Shown piece after piece: positions 1 through 7,691 of a stretch of 64,000 nt of DNA. The stretch is from assembly GCF_001894865.1 (NCBI RefSeq), contig NZ_BCXA01000026.1, positions 56,737 through 120,736 on the forward strand, read 5' to 3'. Position 1 is the first letter of the stretch; each line of letters starts with the position of its first letter. This DNA is from Rhodococcus maanshanensis NBRC 100610. Its GTDB lineage: Bacteria > Actinomycetota > Actinomycetes > Mycobacteriales > Mycobacteriaceae. The position numbers and the translations under genes are program-made. The notes under the pieces are model-generated. The model did not search any database. It saw only the letters and a program-made list of their open reading frames with translations, and had not been told where the DNA came from.

Positions 1-771
1 ATCGACGCGCGCGGCGCCAAGCCCGCACCGGTGCTGGCCGAACAGACCGCCTACGGCGTCGTCGTGTCAGGGGAAGCCGCGAGCCCGGTCCTCGGGGACG
101 GCGAGGCGTGGTTCATGGACTGGCGCGCGGACAACGGCGCACCGCCGGACGAGACCCCGTCGTTCCTCTACGCGGTCCCCCTCGGCCGCGACCGGGTCCT
201 GCTGGAGGAGACCTGCCTGGTGGGCAGGCCGGGGCTGTCTCAGGAGGTCTTGCGCACGCGACTGGAGGCCAGGCTGCGCTCACGGGGTGTGCCGGTGGCC
301 GCCCATGCGGAACGCGAAAGGGTGCGGTTCCCGGTGCAGGTTCCGCGCGCGGCGGCCGCGACGGCCACCTTCGGCGCGCGCGCCGGGATCATGCACCCCG
401 GCACCGGATACAGCGTCGCCGCCTCGCTGTCCGCCGTCGACGGTGTGGTCGGTGCGATCGTCGCAGGCAACGACCCGCGGGCCGCGCTGTGGCCCAGGGC
501 CGCCCTGGCGGTCCGCGCTCTACGGGAGGTCGGGTTGCGCGCGCTGCTCCGGCTGCCGCCCCAGCTCACCGCGGAGTTCTTCGAGGCGTTCTTCGACCTG
601 CCCACCGTCCGCCAACGGGCCTATCTCTCGGAGCGCGCCGACCCGGCGGCGGTGAGCCTGGCGATGGCCGCGGTGTTCCGACGTGCCCCGAACCCGGTCC
701 GGCGCACGCTGGCGAGAGCGGTCCTGCCGACCGTCAGCCCCACGCACGGATCTCTGCCACGACCTCGGTGA
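1..771 (+). CDS. Lycopene cyclase family protein, 5' end missing
   Basis: The reading frame is already open at base 1, so the N-terminal FAD-binding part lies outside the window and about 256 residues remain. The visible part begins IDARGAKPAPVLAEQTAYG and contains AWFMDWR, a combination typical of CrtL/CrtY-type lycopene beta-cyclases (QTAYG followed by MDWR). A later FGARAGIMHPGTGYSVA segment matches the conserved glycine-rich region of the family. Known role: cyclises the ends of lycopene to make carotenes, using FAD and acting at the membrane. It converges with the YdjM-like gene and the two 3' ends overlap by 38 bases. The family assignment is strong; the choice between mono- and bicyclic product cannot be made here. 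Confidence 0.85.
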   Translation: MDARGAKPAPVLAEQTAYGVVVSGEAASPVLGDGEAWFMDWRADNGAPPDETPSFLYAVPLGRDRVLLEETCLVGRPGLSQEVLRTRLEARLRSRGVPVAAHAERERVRFPVQVPRAAAATATFGARAGIMHPGTGYSVAASLSAVDGVVGAIVAGNDPRAALWPRAALAVRALREVGLRALLRLPPQLTAEFFEAFFDLPTVRQRAYLSERADPAAVSLAMAAVFRRAPNPVRRTLARAVLPTVSPTHGSLPRPR

Positions 772-1543
772 CAGCGCCTGGGACACCGTCGATCGCCCAG
801 ATCGCCAGCCCCACCGCGACGAGGGTCAGCAACGGACCGAGCACCACCCGTTCGACCGTGCCGCCTGCCCGGATCGAGAGCATCGACGGCAGGCGCAGTT
901 CCCACCATCGCCTGCGCCCCCACGGCAGTAGCGGCGCCAGGAACGGGACGCCCTCCTTGGTGATCGCATCGCCGAGACAGTGCACCGCACATCCGAGCCC
1001 CACCGCGACACCGAGCGCCCTGGAACCCACCTCGTCCGGGTACCAGGTCCACGTGAATGCCGAGAGGGCCGCGGCGACGACGGTGACCGCGATCCAGCCG
1101 TTGCGCGCGGCCCAGCTCCCGGCCAGGCCACGCAGCGCCAGGCCGAGCGTGACGAACAGGGTGCCGATGATCGCCGGGCGCCCGAACTCGATCACGAGCG
1201 CCGAGATCCCCGCGCTCAACGCGATCGCGAACAACGCTGTGTGCGTGAGTGTCCGGTGCCCGCCGCGGCGCTTGGGGTCCCGCCGTCCGCGGGTGAGCCG
1301 GTAGTACCACAGCGAGACCTCGTCCACGCCGCGGGCGACCAGCTGACTGACCGGCCCGAAGGACCTCGCGACCGTGGACTGCGCCGTGTCGAGGTCGGGC
1401 AGGAGTGCCGCCCCCGCGCACACCCCGGCAAAGGTGAACACCTCGGCCGTCGAGGTCGGACCGCCCCATTCGGGTGGAAGAACCTGCGCGGCAAGAAGAC
1501 CCGCGACCGCGCCGGAAACAGCATGGGTAGCACCCATCACCAT
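734..1543 (-). CDS. YdjM-like metal-dependent membrane hydrolase
   Basis: A 269-residue membrane protein starting MVMGATHAVSG. It carries the LexA-regulated/YdjM family hallmarks: an N-terminal THAVSGAVAG segment, an LLPDLD acidic motif and a GGHRTLTHT histidine motif, followed by several hydrophobic segments and a second H-C-L-G-D-A motif. The family is described as membrane-bound putative metal-dependent hydrolases of unknown substrate. The start at 1543 was chosen because THAVSG is close to the usual N-terminus and a GAAAGG-like Shine-Dalgarno stretch lies upstream; the ATG two codons later (1537) is equally possible. The frame stays open much further upstream, but that part overlaps the phosphatase gene and is not coding. 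Confidence 0.8.
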   Translation of the reverse strand: MVMGATHAVSGAVAGLLAAQVLPPEWGGPTSTAEVFTFAGVCAGAALLPDLDTAQSTVARSFGPVSQLVARGVDEVSLWYYRLTRGRRDPKRRGGHRTLTHTALFAIALSAGISALVIEFGRPAIIGTLFVTLGLALRGLAGSWAARNGWIAVTVVAAALSAFTWTWYPDEVGSRALGVAVGLGCAVHCLGDAITKEGVPFLAPLLPWGRRRWWELRLPSMLSIRAGGTVERVVLGPLLTLVAVGLAIWAIDGVPGAVTEVVAEIRAWG

Positions 1544-1689
1544 GTGAGAGAAAGCCTTTCGGAGGAACCGTCGAGCAGTGCCCGATCGGAGCCGCCCACA
1601 CAAAACTAGCAAGCCACTCCGACACGCCACCCGGACAGCCGTCCGCGCACACCGACCCCGAGGGCGGGATCGGTGTGCGGCAGTGACCG

Positions 1690-2697
1690 TTACGAGCCGG
1701 TCGGGACCCAACTCGGCAGGGCCGCGCCGGTCGACCCTCCCGCGACCGGCGGCGGCACCGGCGCGTCCTTCGCCAACGCGGTGCCGTCCAGGTTCGCCGG
1801 CCTCGGCACGCCCAGAATCTCGAGCACGGTCGGCGCGATGTCGGCCATCGTGTAGCCGTTGTCGATGCCACCGGCCCGGTATCCCCCGCCGCGCACGATC
1901 ACGAAGGTCGAGGCCTCCGCAGGGGTCTGACCGCCGTGCCCGCCGAGCGGCCGGTGACCGTGGTCGGCGGTGACCAGCACGGTCCACCGCTCACCGGTGT
2001 TTCGCTGACGCTCGTCCACCGCCGCGACGATCCTGCCCACCTCGAGATCGACGGCTTCGATCGCCAGGTTGTACGCCGGACCGAGGGTGCCGGTCGCGTG
2101 TCCGGCCCCGTCCACCTGGTCCAACTGGGTGAAGACGAAATCGGGCCCGTTTCCGGCGATCTCGTTCGCCACCGCCGTCGCTGTCGCGGTATCGGTCGCG
2201 CCTTCGCTGCCCGCATCCGGGGTGGTGGTCACGACATCGGCCGTCGGTGAGCCGCTGCCTGCGATGGTGGCGATCCCACCCCAGGTCGAGATGGCCTCGG
2301 TGCGCAGAGCCGGGTCGGCCCGCTCGATCTGGGTGAACGCCGTGGGGTACTGGTCGAATCGGGCACCGTTGAAGGAGTTGTCCTGGACGCCGTGCTTGGT
2401 GTTCCAGACGCCGGTCAGCATCGTGGACCAGGACGGCCCGGAGATGGTGGGGTGACCCAGGATCGAGGAGGACCCGGTGGTGCCCTCCGCCATCAGCCGG
2501 TGCAGATTCGGGGTGTTCGCCGTCTTGATGTGGTCGAGCATCGTTCCGTCGAGTCCGATGACGACGACCTTCGCGGGATCGTTCGACTCCGGGGTGGTCG
2601 GAGACGCTGCGGCGGTTGCCGTTCCGGCGGAGACGGCGCCGGCAATCGCGATGGACAGTGCGGTCAGGGTGCGGGTGCGCTTCGTGGTCACGCCCAC
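1690..2697 (-). CDS. Secreted alkaline phosphatase superfamily (phosphodiesterase/pyrophosphatase) protein
   Basis: 335 residues with a Sec-type signal peptide (about 1-31, positively charged start, hydrophobic core, AxA near TATAAAS). The mature part has the type I phosphodiesterase/nucleotide pyrophosphatase architecture: a first metal Asp in VVVIGLDGTM, a nucleophile region GPSWSTMLTG, an Asp-His pair in QLDQVDGAGH and a DHGH motif near residue 240. The likely activity is hydrolysis of phosphate esters outside the membrane; the substrate is unknown. It follows ligD on the same strand but is separated from it by about 110 bases holding two DasR-like operator sequences, so it probably has its own promoter. 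The closest known substrate class cannot be decided from sequence alone. Confidence 0.85.
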   Translation of the reverse strand: MGVTTKRTRTLTALSIAIAGAVSAGTATAAASPTTPESNDPAKVVVIGLDGTMLDHIKTANTPNLHRLMAEGTTGSSSILGHPTISGPSWSTMLTGVWNTKHGVQDNSFNGARFDQYPTAFTQIERADPALRTEAISTWGGIATIAGSGSPTADVVTTTPDAGSEGATDTATATAVANEIAGNGPDFVFTQLDQVDGAGHATGTLGPAYNLAIEAVDLEVGRIVAAVDERQRNTGERWTVLVTADHGHRPLGGHGGQTPAEASTFVIVRGGGYRAGGIDNGYTMADIAPTVLEILGVPRPANLDGTALAKDAPVPPPVAGGSTGAALPSWVPTGS

Positions 2698-2712
2698 GAG
2701 CCTGCAATAGGA

Positions 2713-2722
2713 CTAGACCAAT
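2713..2722 (-). promoter_or_regulatory. Downstream DasR-like (dre) half-conserved site
   Basis: On the minus strand this reads ATTGGTCTAGTCC, sharing ATTGGTCTAG with the perfect palindrome 63 bases upstream and also followed by an ATTG. It sits about 16 bases before the start codon of the secreted phosphatase, where a bound repressor could block transcription or initiation. One arm is degenerate (GTCC instead of GACC). Confidence 0.45.
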
Positions 2723-2771
2723 CGCGCGCCGAGGCGACAGGGGCTCCCCACTGTTCACCACACGTTCAATA

Positions 2772-2783
2772 TGGTCTAGACCA
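2772..2783. promoter_or_regulatory. DasR-type dre palindrome TGGTCTAGACCA
   Basis: A perfect 12-base palindrome, TGGTCTAGACCA, in the gap between ligD and the secreted phosphatase. This is identical to the core of the dre element bound by the GntR/HutC-family regulator DasR in Streptomyces, which senses glucosamine phosphates. The second related site nearer the phosphatase start supports a real operator pair. Which regulator binds in this organism is inferred. Confidence 0.6.
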
Positions 2784-2807
2784 ATTGCCGCATCCGTTCA
2801 ACCGCGC

Positions 2808-4715
2808 TTAACCCAGGCCCCCGACCTGGTCCGGGTCCTTGTCCGGGCGGAGCCCGCGCCAGGTCGGGTGGCGCAGTCGTCCGTCACCGGTCAGCTCCGA
2901 GTACCGCACCTCCCCAACAATTTCCGGGCGCACCCAGTGGGCCGTGCGAGCGTCCACCGCGGGAACCGAGTGACCGAAGGGCGAGCTGTCCGCGGACGCG
3001 TCCGCCAGCAGCCGCGCCAACCGCGTCAGGGTGGCGTCGCTGAACCCGGTCCCGACCTTTCCGACGTACCGCAGGCCGTCGGCACCGCCTGGCACACCGA
3101 GCAGCAGCGATCCGATGCCACCGGACCGACGCCCCTCCCCCTGCTGCCAGCCGCCAACCACCACCTCGAGGTCCGAGTAGTGCTTGAGCTTCAGCCAGGA
3201 AGCGGATCGACCGGCCCGGTAGGTGGAGTCCCACCGCTTGGCCACCAGGCCCTCCATCCGGGCGGTCCGGCTTGACTCGAGCGCCTCGCCGAGGTCCGCG
3301 GGCGCCAACTCGAGCACCCGCCAGGTCTCGTCCTCGCCGAGGCGGATCGCGTCCAGGACCTTGCGCCGGTCCCGGTAGACCTTGGCGCGCAGCGATGTCC
3401 CGTCGAGCTGCAGGACGTCGAAGATCTCCAACAGCACCGGATTCTTCGCCGCCGCCACCCGCACGTCGCGCGGTTTGCTCAGTCCCATCCGCTGCTGCAG
3501 CCGACCGAAGCTCGGCGCGCCGTCGTCACCGAGGACCACGATCTCCCCGTCCAGCACGCCCGAATGGCCATGCAGGCCTTCCGGAACGTCGAGCAACTCC
3601 GGATAGCCCGAGGTGAGGTCCGATCCACTGCGACTGACCAACCGAACGGTGGACACGCCGCTCTCGGCGTCGTGGTCGAAATGCACAAGGGCACGGATAC
3701 CGTCCAGCTTCGGCTCCAGGGCCCACACCTCGGGGTCCGCCCGGGACGTGAAGTCCGCCACGGTCACCGCGGATGCCAGCATCGGGGCCAGGTCGCCCGT
3801 GGTGGCGGCGCGCGAGCGCCGTTGGGGGCGTGCGCGCTCGGGTGCGGGAGCAGGCGGGATCCCCGGCTGCGCGCCGCCCTCGGCTATCCGGTCGAGGACC
3901 TCATGGAAGTCCAACTGGCGCAGTCCCGGCCGGGTCAGCTCGTCCCAGGTGCGAGGGGCGGCCACGTTCGGGCTCGCGGTGCCGCGGAGCGAATACGGCG
4001 ACACCGTCGTCTTCGACGCCGAGTTCTGGCTCCAGTCCACGAACACCTTGCCCGCGCGCTCGGCCCTGGTCATCTTGGAGATCACCGACTTCGGTGTCTC
4101 CCGTTCGAGTTCGACGGCGATCTTCTTCGCGAACTCAACACACCGCGCCGCCGTCCAGCCCTCACCGATCCCGGCGTACAGGTGAATTCCCTTGCTGCCA
4201 CTGGTCACCGGAAGTGCCCCCAGACCGCTGTCCGCAAGCCGGTCACGCACCCGCAGGGCCACCTCGGCGCACTCCTCCAGGGTGACGCCCGGACCCGGGT
4301 CGAGGTCGATCACCAGGCGGTCCGGGTCCATCGGTACGCCACCCGCGCCGAATCTCCATTGCGGCACATGGAACTCGAGCGAGCCCGCCTGAGCGAAGTA
4401 CACCAGGGACGCCAGGTCGTCGACGATCGGGTAGGTGATGGTCTTCGACGAGTGCGTCATGGTCCGGCGATCGACCCAGTCCGGTGTCGACGCGTCGACG
4501 TTCTTCTGGAAGAACGGGGTTGCGGAGGTGCCGTCCGGCCAGCGCTTTCTCGTGACCGGCCTACCGGCGAGCAGCGGCACCATCAGCGGGCCGACCGTGG
4601 TGAAGTACTGCAAGATCTCCGCCTTGGTGGTCCCCGTCTCGGGGTAGAGAACCTTGTCCAGATTGGTCAGGGACAGGCGCTTGCCCTCCACCATCACCGC
4701 GGTGTTGTGACTCAT
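2808..4715 (-). CDS. ligD: ATP-dependent DNA ligase LigD (polymerase + ligase domains)
   Basis: 635 residues if started at MSHNTAV; an ATG five codons upstream is also open. The N-terminal third is the primase-like polymerase domain (conserved KVLYPETG near the start and the metal-binding IDLDPGPG around residues 136-143). After an alanine/proline/arginine linker comes the ligase domain, with the adenylated lysine in EPKLDGIRA (about K336) and a C-terminal OB fold containing SWLKLKHY. Known role: joining ends in bacterial non-homologous end joining together with Ku. No LigD phosphoesterase (PE) domain is visible, so this is a two-domain form. It is transcribed divergently from ku with about 64 bases between the starts. 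Confidence 0.93.
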   Translation of the reverse strand: MSHNTAVMVEGKRLSLTNLDKVLYPETGTTKAEILQYFTTVGPLMVPLLAGRPVTRKRWPDGTSATPFFQKNVDASTPDWVDRRTMTHSSKTITYPIVDDLASLVYFAQAGSLEFHVPQWRFGAGGVPMDPDRLVIDLDPGPGVTLEECAEVALRVRDRLADSGLGALPVTSGSKGIHLYAGIGEGWTAARCVEFAKKIAVELERETPKSVISKMTRAERAGKVFVDWSQNSASKTTVSPYSLRGTASPNVAAPRTWDELTRPGLRQLDFHEVLDRIAEGGAQPGIPPAPAPERARPQRRSRAATTGDLAPMLASAVTVADFTSRADPEVWALEPKLDGIRALVHFDHDAESGVSTVRLVSRSGSDLTSGYPELLDVPEGLHGHSGVLDGEIVVLGDDGAPSFGRLQQRMGLSKPRDVRVAAAKNPVLLEIFDVLQLDGTSLRAKVYRDRRKVLDAIRLGEDETWRVLELAPADLGEALESSRTARMEGLVAKRWDSTYRAGRSASWLKLKHYSDLEVVVGGWQQGEGRRSGGIGSLLLGVPGGADGLRYVGKVGTGFSDATLTRLARLLADASADSSPFGHSVPAVDARTAHWVRPEIVGEVRYSELTGDGRLRHPTWRGLRPDKDPDQVGGLG

Positions 4716-4779
4716 GCTCCGCCCACCCATTTTCGGGTACTGCCTGGCCTGATCCCGTCCTGTGCACCATCATGGTTTC

Positions 4780-5661
4780 ATGCGGTCCATTTGGAAAGGC
4801 TCCATCGCGTTCGGGCTCGTGAACGTCCCGGTGAAGGTCTACACCGCGACCGAGGACCACGACATCAGGTTCCACCAGGTCCACGGCGCCGATGGCGGCC
4901 GCATCAAATACAACCGTGTCTGCCAGGAATGCGGCAAGACCATCCAGTTCGCCGACATCGACAAGGCCTATTCGTCCGAGGACGGGACACAGGTGATCCT
5001 CACCGACGAGGACTTCGACGAGCTGCCCGCCGCCGAGAAGCACGAGATCCCGGTCCTGCAGTTCGTGCCGTCCGAGCAGATCGATCCGATCCTGTTCGAG
5101 AAGAGCTACTACCTCGAGCCGGACTCCGCCTCCCCCAAGGCCTACCAGCTGCTCGCGTCCACGCTGACCGAGAGCGACCGCACCGCGCTGGTGCACTTCA
5201 CGCTGCGTCAGCGCACCCGGCTCGCCGCGTTGCGGGTGCGCGACGGCGTGCTGGTCATCCAGACACTGCTCTGGCCCGACGAGGTGCGGGCCGCAGAGTT
5301 CGAGACCCTCGACAAGGCGGCCGCGCCGAGCGACAAGGAACTGGCGATGGCAAAGTCGTTGGTGGAGTCGATGTCCGAGGACTTCGAGCCCGAGTCGTAC
5401 ACCGACGAGTACCAGATCCAGCTGCAGAAGATGCTCGACGAGGCGATCAAGAACGGCGGCAAGAAGGTGACCCCGCCCGAGGCGGTCGTCGCCGCCAAGG
5501 AGGACGCCGAGGTCGTGGACCTGGTCGCCGCACTGCAGCGCAGCGTCGACGCCGCGAAGTCGGGGAAGTCGGGCGAGGGCTCCGCGAAGGCCGCACCGGC
5601 GAAGAAAGCGCCCGCGAAGAAGGCCGCAGCCAAGAAGGCACCTGCCAGGAAGACCGGCTAG
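4780..5661 (+). CDS. ku: Non-homologous end joining protein Ku
   Basis: 293 residues starting MRSIWKGSIAFGLVNVPVKV, the standard Ku N-terminus; the ATG at 4780 is preferred over an upstream in-frame ATG (4762) because family proteins begin with this sequence. The Ku core is followed by a lysine/alanine-rich tail of about 25 residues (repeats of KKAPAK), a common DNA-binding extension in mycobacterial-type Ku proteins. Known role: homodimer that rings broken DNA ends and recruits LigD. No clear Shine-Dalgarno precedes the start, so translation could be leaderless. Its divergent partner is ligD, making a self-contained repair pair. Confidence 0.95.
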   Translation: MRSIWKGSIAFGLVNVPVKVYTATEDHDIRFHQVHGADGGRIKYNRVCQECGKTIQFADIDKAYSSEDGTQVILTDEDFDELPAAEKHEIPVLQFVPSEQIDPILFEKSYYLEPDSASPKAYQLLASTLTESDRTALVHFTLRQRTRLAALRVRDGVLVIQTLLWPDEVRAAEFETLDKAAAPSDKELAMAKSLVESMSEDFEPESYTDEYQIQLQKMLDEAIKNGGKKVTPPEAVVAAKEDAEVVDLVAALQRSVDAAKSGKSGEGSAKAAPAKKAPAKKAAAKKAPARKTG

Positions 5662-6125
5662 TCGGTCTCGTCCCTCATGAGGGCAAAGTAGAAGTGCTCA
5701 CCACCGTCGAGCACATCCTTGCCGTTCATGATGCCCATCAGCGTCCGGTCGTCGACGCGCTTGAAGTGGTCGAACACCGCCATCCCGTCGTAGACCATCG
5801 TCGCGGTGCACTCGCCCCTGAACTCGACCATCCACAGGCTCGCCTCCCCCTTGCCCGCCGCGACATCGGAGAACAGCTCGCCGTCCGGTCCGCGACAGAG
5901 CATCGGTTGCACATCGAAGCGCGAACCGAAGTTCTTGCCGTACCAGCCCGACTTTGCGAGCAGCCTGCCCGTGCGATGACCGGTCTCGAAGCCGCTCCCC
6001 CGCCACCGCCCCTCGAGCTCGTCGATGTGCACGGTCGGCAGCGCCGCCCACAGCTCGTCGAGGACCCGGGGATCCACCGGCCCCGCGCTGCCGAGGAGTT
6101 CGAAGAATTTCTGCTTACCGGTCAC
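5658..6125 (-). CDS. DUF4334 / GXWXG-domain protein
   Basis: 155 residues from a GTG start preceded by GAAAGGAA. The N-terminal half has LEGRWRGSGFETGH, the GXWXG motif, and the C-terminal half resembles DUF4334 (metal-free beta-barrel; conserved MVYDGMAVFDHF and an N-G-K-D ending). Function is unknown in the family. It converges with ku, the stop codons overlapping by four bases, and lies downstream of the alcohol dehydrogenase on the same strand, so it may be co-transcribed with it across a 44-base gap. Confidence 0.8.
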   Translation of the reverse strand: MTGKQKFFELLGSAGPVDPRVLDELWAALPTVHIDELEGRWRGSGFETGHRTGRLLAKSGWYGKNFGSRFDVQPMLCRGPDGELFSDVAAGKGEASLWMVEFRGECTATMVYDGMAVFDHFKRVDDRTLMGIMNGKDVLDGGEHFYFALMRDETD

Positions 6126-6169
6126 GGCGTTCCTTTCGTCGGGAGGATATGGGCGATCGATCGCACATG

Positions 6170-7270
6170 TCAGAAGGTGAGCACCGGCTTGACCACGGCC
6201 CCGCTCGACGCCGCGGCCAGGGCCGCCTCGATCTCCTCGAACGGGAAGGTCGTGATCATCTCCTCGAACGGGAACCGACCCGCCCGCCACAGCTCGATCA
6301 GCTCGGGGATGAACGTCTGGGGGTCCACGTCACCCTCGATGACCCCGGTCACGCTGCGGCCCATCAGCAGGCTCGATTGGTCGATCACCACCGGATTGCG
6401 TTGGCCGCGCAGGCCGAGCGTCACGCAGCTGCCCGGCGAGCGCAGGGTCGAGACCGCCAGGTTCAGCACCTCCTCGCTGCTGACCGTGTCCACGCTGTGG
6501 TCCGCGCCGCCGCCGGTCAGCCTGCGCAGTTCGCGGCCGAGCCCGGGCGTGGCGCTGTCCAGCGCGGCGGTGGCGCCGAGTTCGACGGCCAGCTCGCGCC
6601 GGGCGCGCAGCGGATCGACGACGAGGATGGTCGCACACCCAGTTGCCGCGGCCGCCAGGACCGATCCCAGTCCGACCGCCCCGGCGCCGAAGACGATCAC
6701 CGAGGAACCGGGCTGCGGACGCAACACCCGCAACAGCGCGCCCGCGCCGGTCTGGATGCCGCATCCGAGAGGTCCGAGCAGCGGGAGCGGGAGGTCGGCG
6801 GCAACCTTGACCGCGCCCGCGGCGTCGACCACGGCATGGGTCGCGAACGAGGATTGCCCGAACCAGCCGCCGTGCACCTCCCCCGACCCCGAGTGCAGCG
6901 TGGTGCTGCCGTCCCGCCTGCGCCCCGAGTAGTTGAGCGCGGCGAAGTCCGCGCAGTACGCCGGGTGACCGCCGGTGCAGTTCGGACACTGTCGACACGA
7001 CGCGAAGCTGAGGACGACGTGATCGCCTGCGCGGACCGTGTCGACCCCGGAGCCGACCCACTCAACCACGCCCGCCCCCTCGTGCCCGAGAACCGCGGGC
7101 AGCGGAAAGGGAATCGCCCCAGCCGCCGCCGTCAGGTCGGTGTGGCAGATGCCGACGCCTGCCATCCGGACCAGGATCTCCCGCTCCCGCAGGGCAGTGG
7201 TCCGGATCTCCCTGATCTGCGTGGGCCCGCCGTACTCCGCGAGAACCGCCGCACGCACCCGATCACCCAC
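6170..7270 (-). CDS. Zinc-dependent alcohol dehydrogenase (MDR family)
   Basis: 366 residues of the medium-chain dehydrogenase type. Catalytic zinc ligands are seen in GICHTD and GHEGAG, and the structural zinc lobe has a cluster of four cysteines (CRQCPNCTGGHPAYC). The Rossmann nucleotide-binding motif is VFGAGAVGLGS in the middle. The overall look is that of NAD(P)-dependent aryl- or benzyl-alcohol dehydrogenases, oxidising alcohols to aldehydes in the cytoplasm; the substrate is not set by sequence. It shares strand with the DUF4334 gene. Upstream (7271-7454) is a short intergenic region with the divergent fumarate reductase operon. Confidence 0.85.
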   Translation of the reverse strand: MGDRVRAAVLAEYGGPTQIREIRTTALREREILVRMAGVGICHTDLTAAAGAIPFPLPAVLGHEGAGVVEWVGSGVDTVRAGDHVVLSFASCRQCPNCTGGHPAYCADFAALNYSGRRRDGSTTLHSGSGEVHGGWFGQSSFATHAVVDAAGAVKVAADLPLPLLGPLGCGIQTGAGALLRVLRPQPGSSVIVFGAGAVGLGSVLAAAATGCATILVVDPLRARRELAVELGATAALDSATPGLGRELRRLTGGGADHSVDTVSSEEVLNLAVSTLRSPGSCVTLGLRGQRNPVVIDQSSLLMGRSVTGVIEGDVDPQTFIPELIELWRAGRFPFEEMITTFPFEEIEAALAAASSGAVVKPVLTF

Positions 7271-7454
7271 CGAGAACTTCCCTCCGACGTATGCGAACTC
7301 CGGTTAACTTACGCCCCTCGCCGGGATTCGCCACCCGCAAAGAGGCGTATCGTCCGATGTGAAACAGATCACACCCGCGTGGTGGCGCCCGGCCCGCTCG
7401 CCCGGCCGAGACCGATCAGGGGTTTGGCCGTCCACCAGGGCACGGAGGTCGGCG

Positions 7455-7688
7455 ATGAGCACCACCAGTTCCCCCATCACCGCGGATACGGCCCCGTGTG
7501 GTCGCGTCGTGGACGGTCGCCGCCATCAGGAGAACGACGACGAGGGCCTGCGCATCGACGACCGCACCTACGAGTGCGGTTGCCGGGTGATCCGCCACGA
7601 GTATCACGACGGATCGGTGCGCATCAAGACGATTCGGCACGACGGCAAGGTGCTGACCGATGAGCACAGTGGCAACCACGAGGCCTGA
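7455..7688 (+). CDS. Small unrecognised protein at the head of the frd operon
   Basis: 77 residues starting MSTTSSPITAD, with a good Shine-Dalgarno (CGGAGGTC) seven to ten bases before the ATG. I do not recognise the family. The N-terminal half is low in structure signals; the C-terminal half (from IDDRTYECGCRVIRHEY) is charged, has a C-G-C pair and looks like a compact beta-rich fold. It ends three bases before the frdA start, which argues for co-translation and a role tied to fumarate reductase, for example in assembly or redox sensing. That role is inference from position only. Confidence 0.65.
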   Translation: MSTTSSPITADTAPCGRVVDGRRHQENDDEGLRIDDRTYECGCRVIRHEYHDGSVRIKTIRHDGKVLTDEHSGNHEA

Positions 7689-7691
7689 GCG

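Noticed and set aside
3564..6932. A 1122-codon frame on the plus strand across ligD, ku and the alcohol dehydrogenase
   Set aside because: It is antisense to ligD and adh and out of frame with ku, all with clear family motifs; long antisense frames are common at this GC content.
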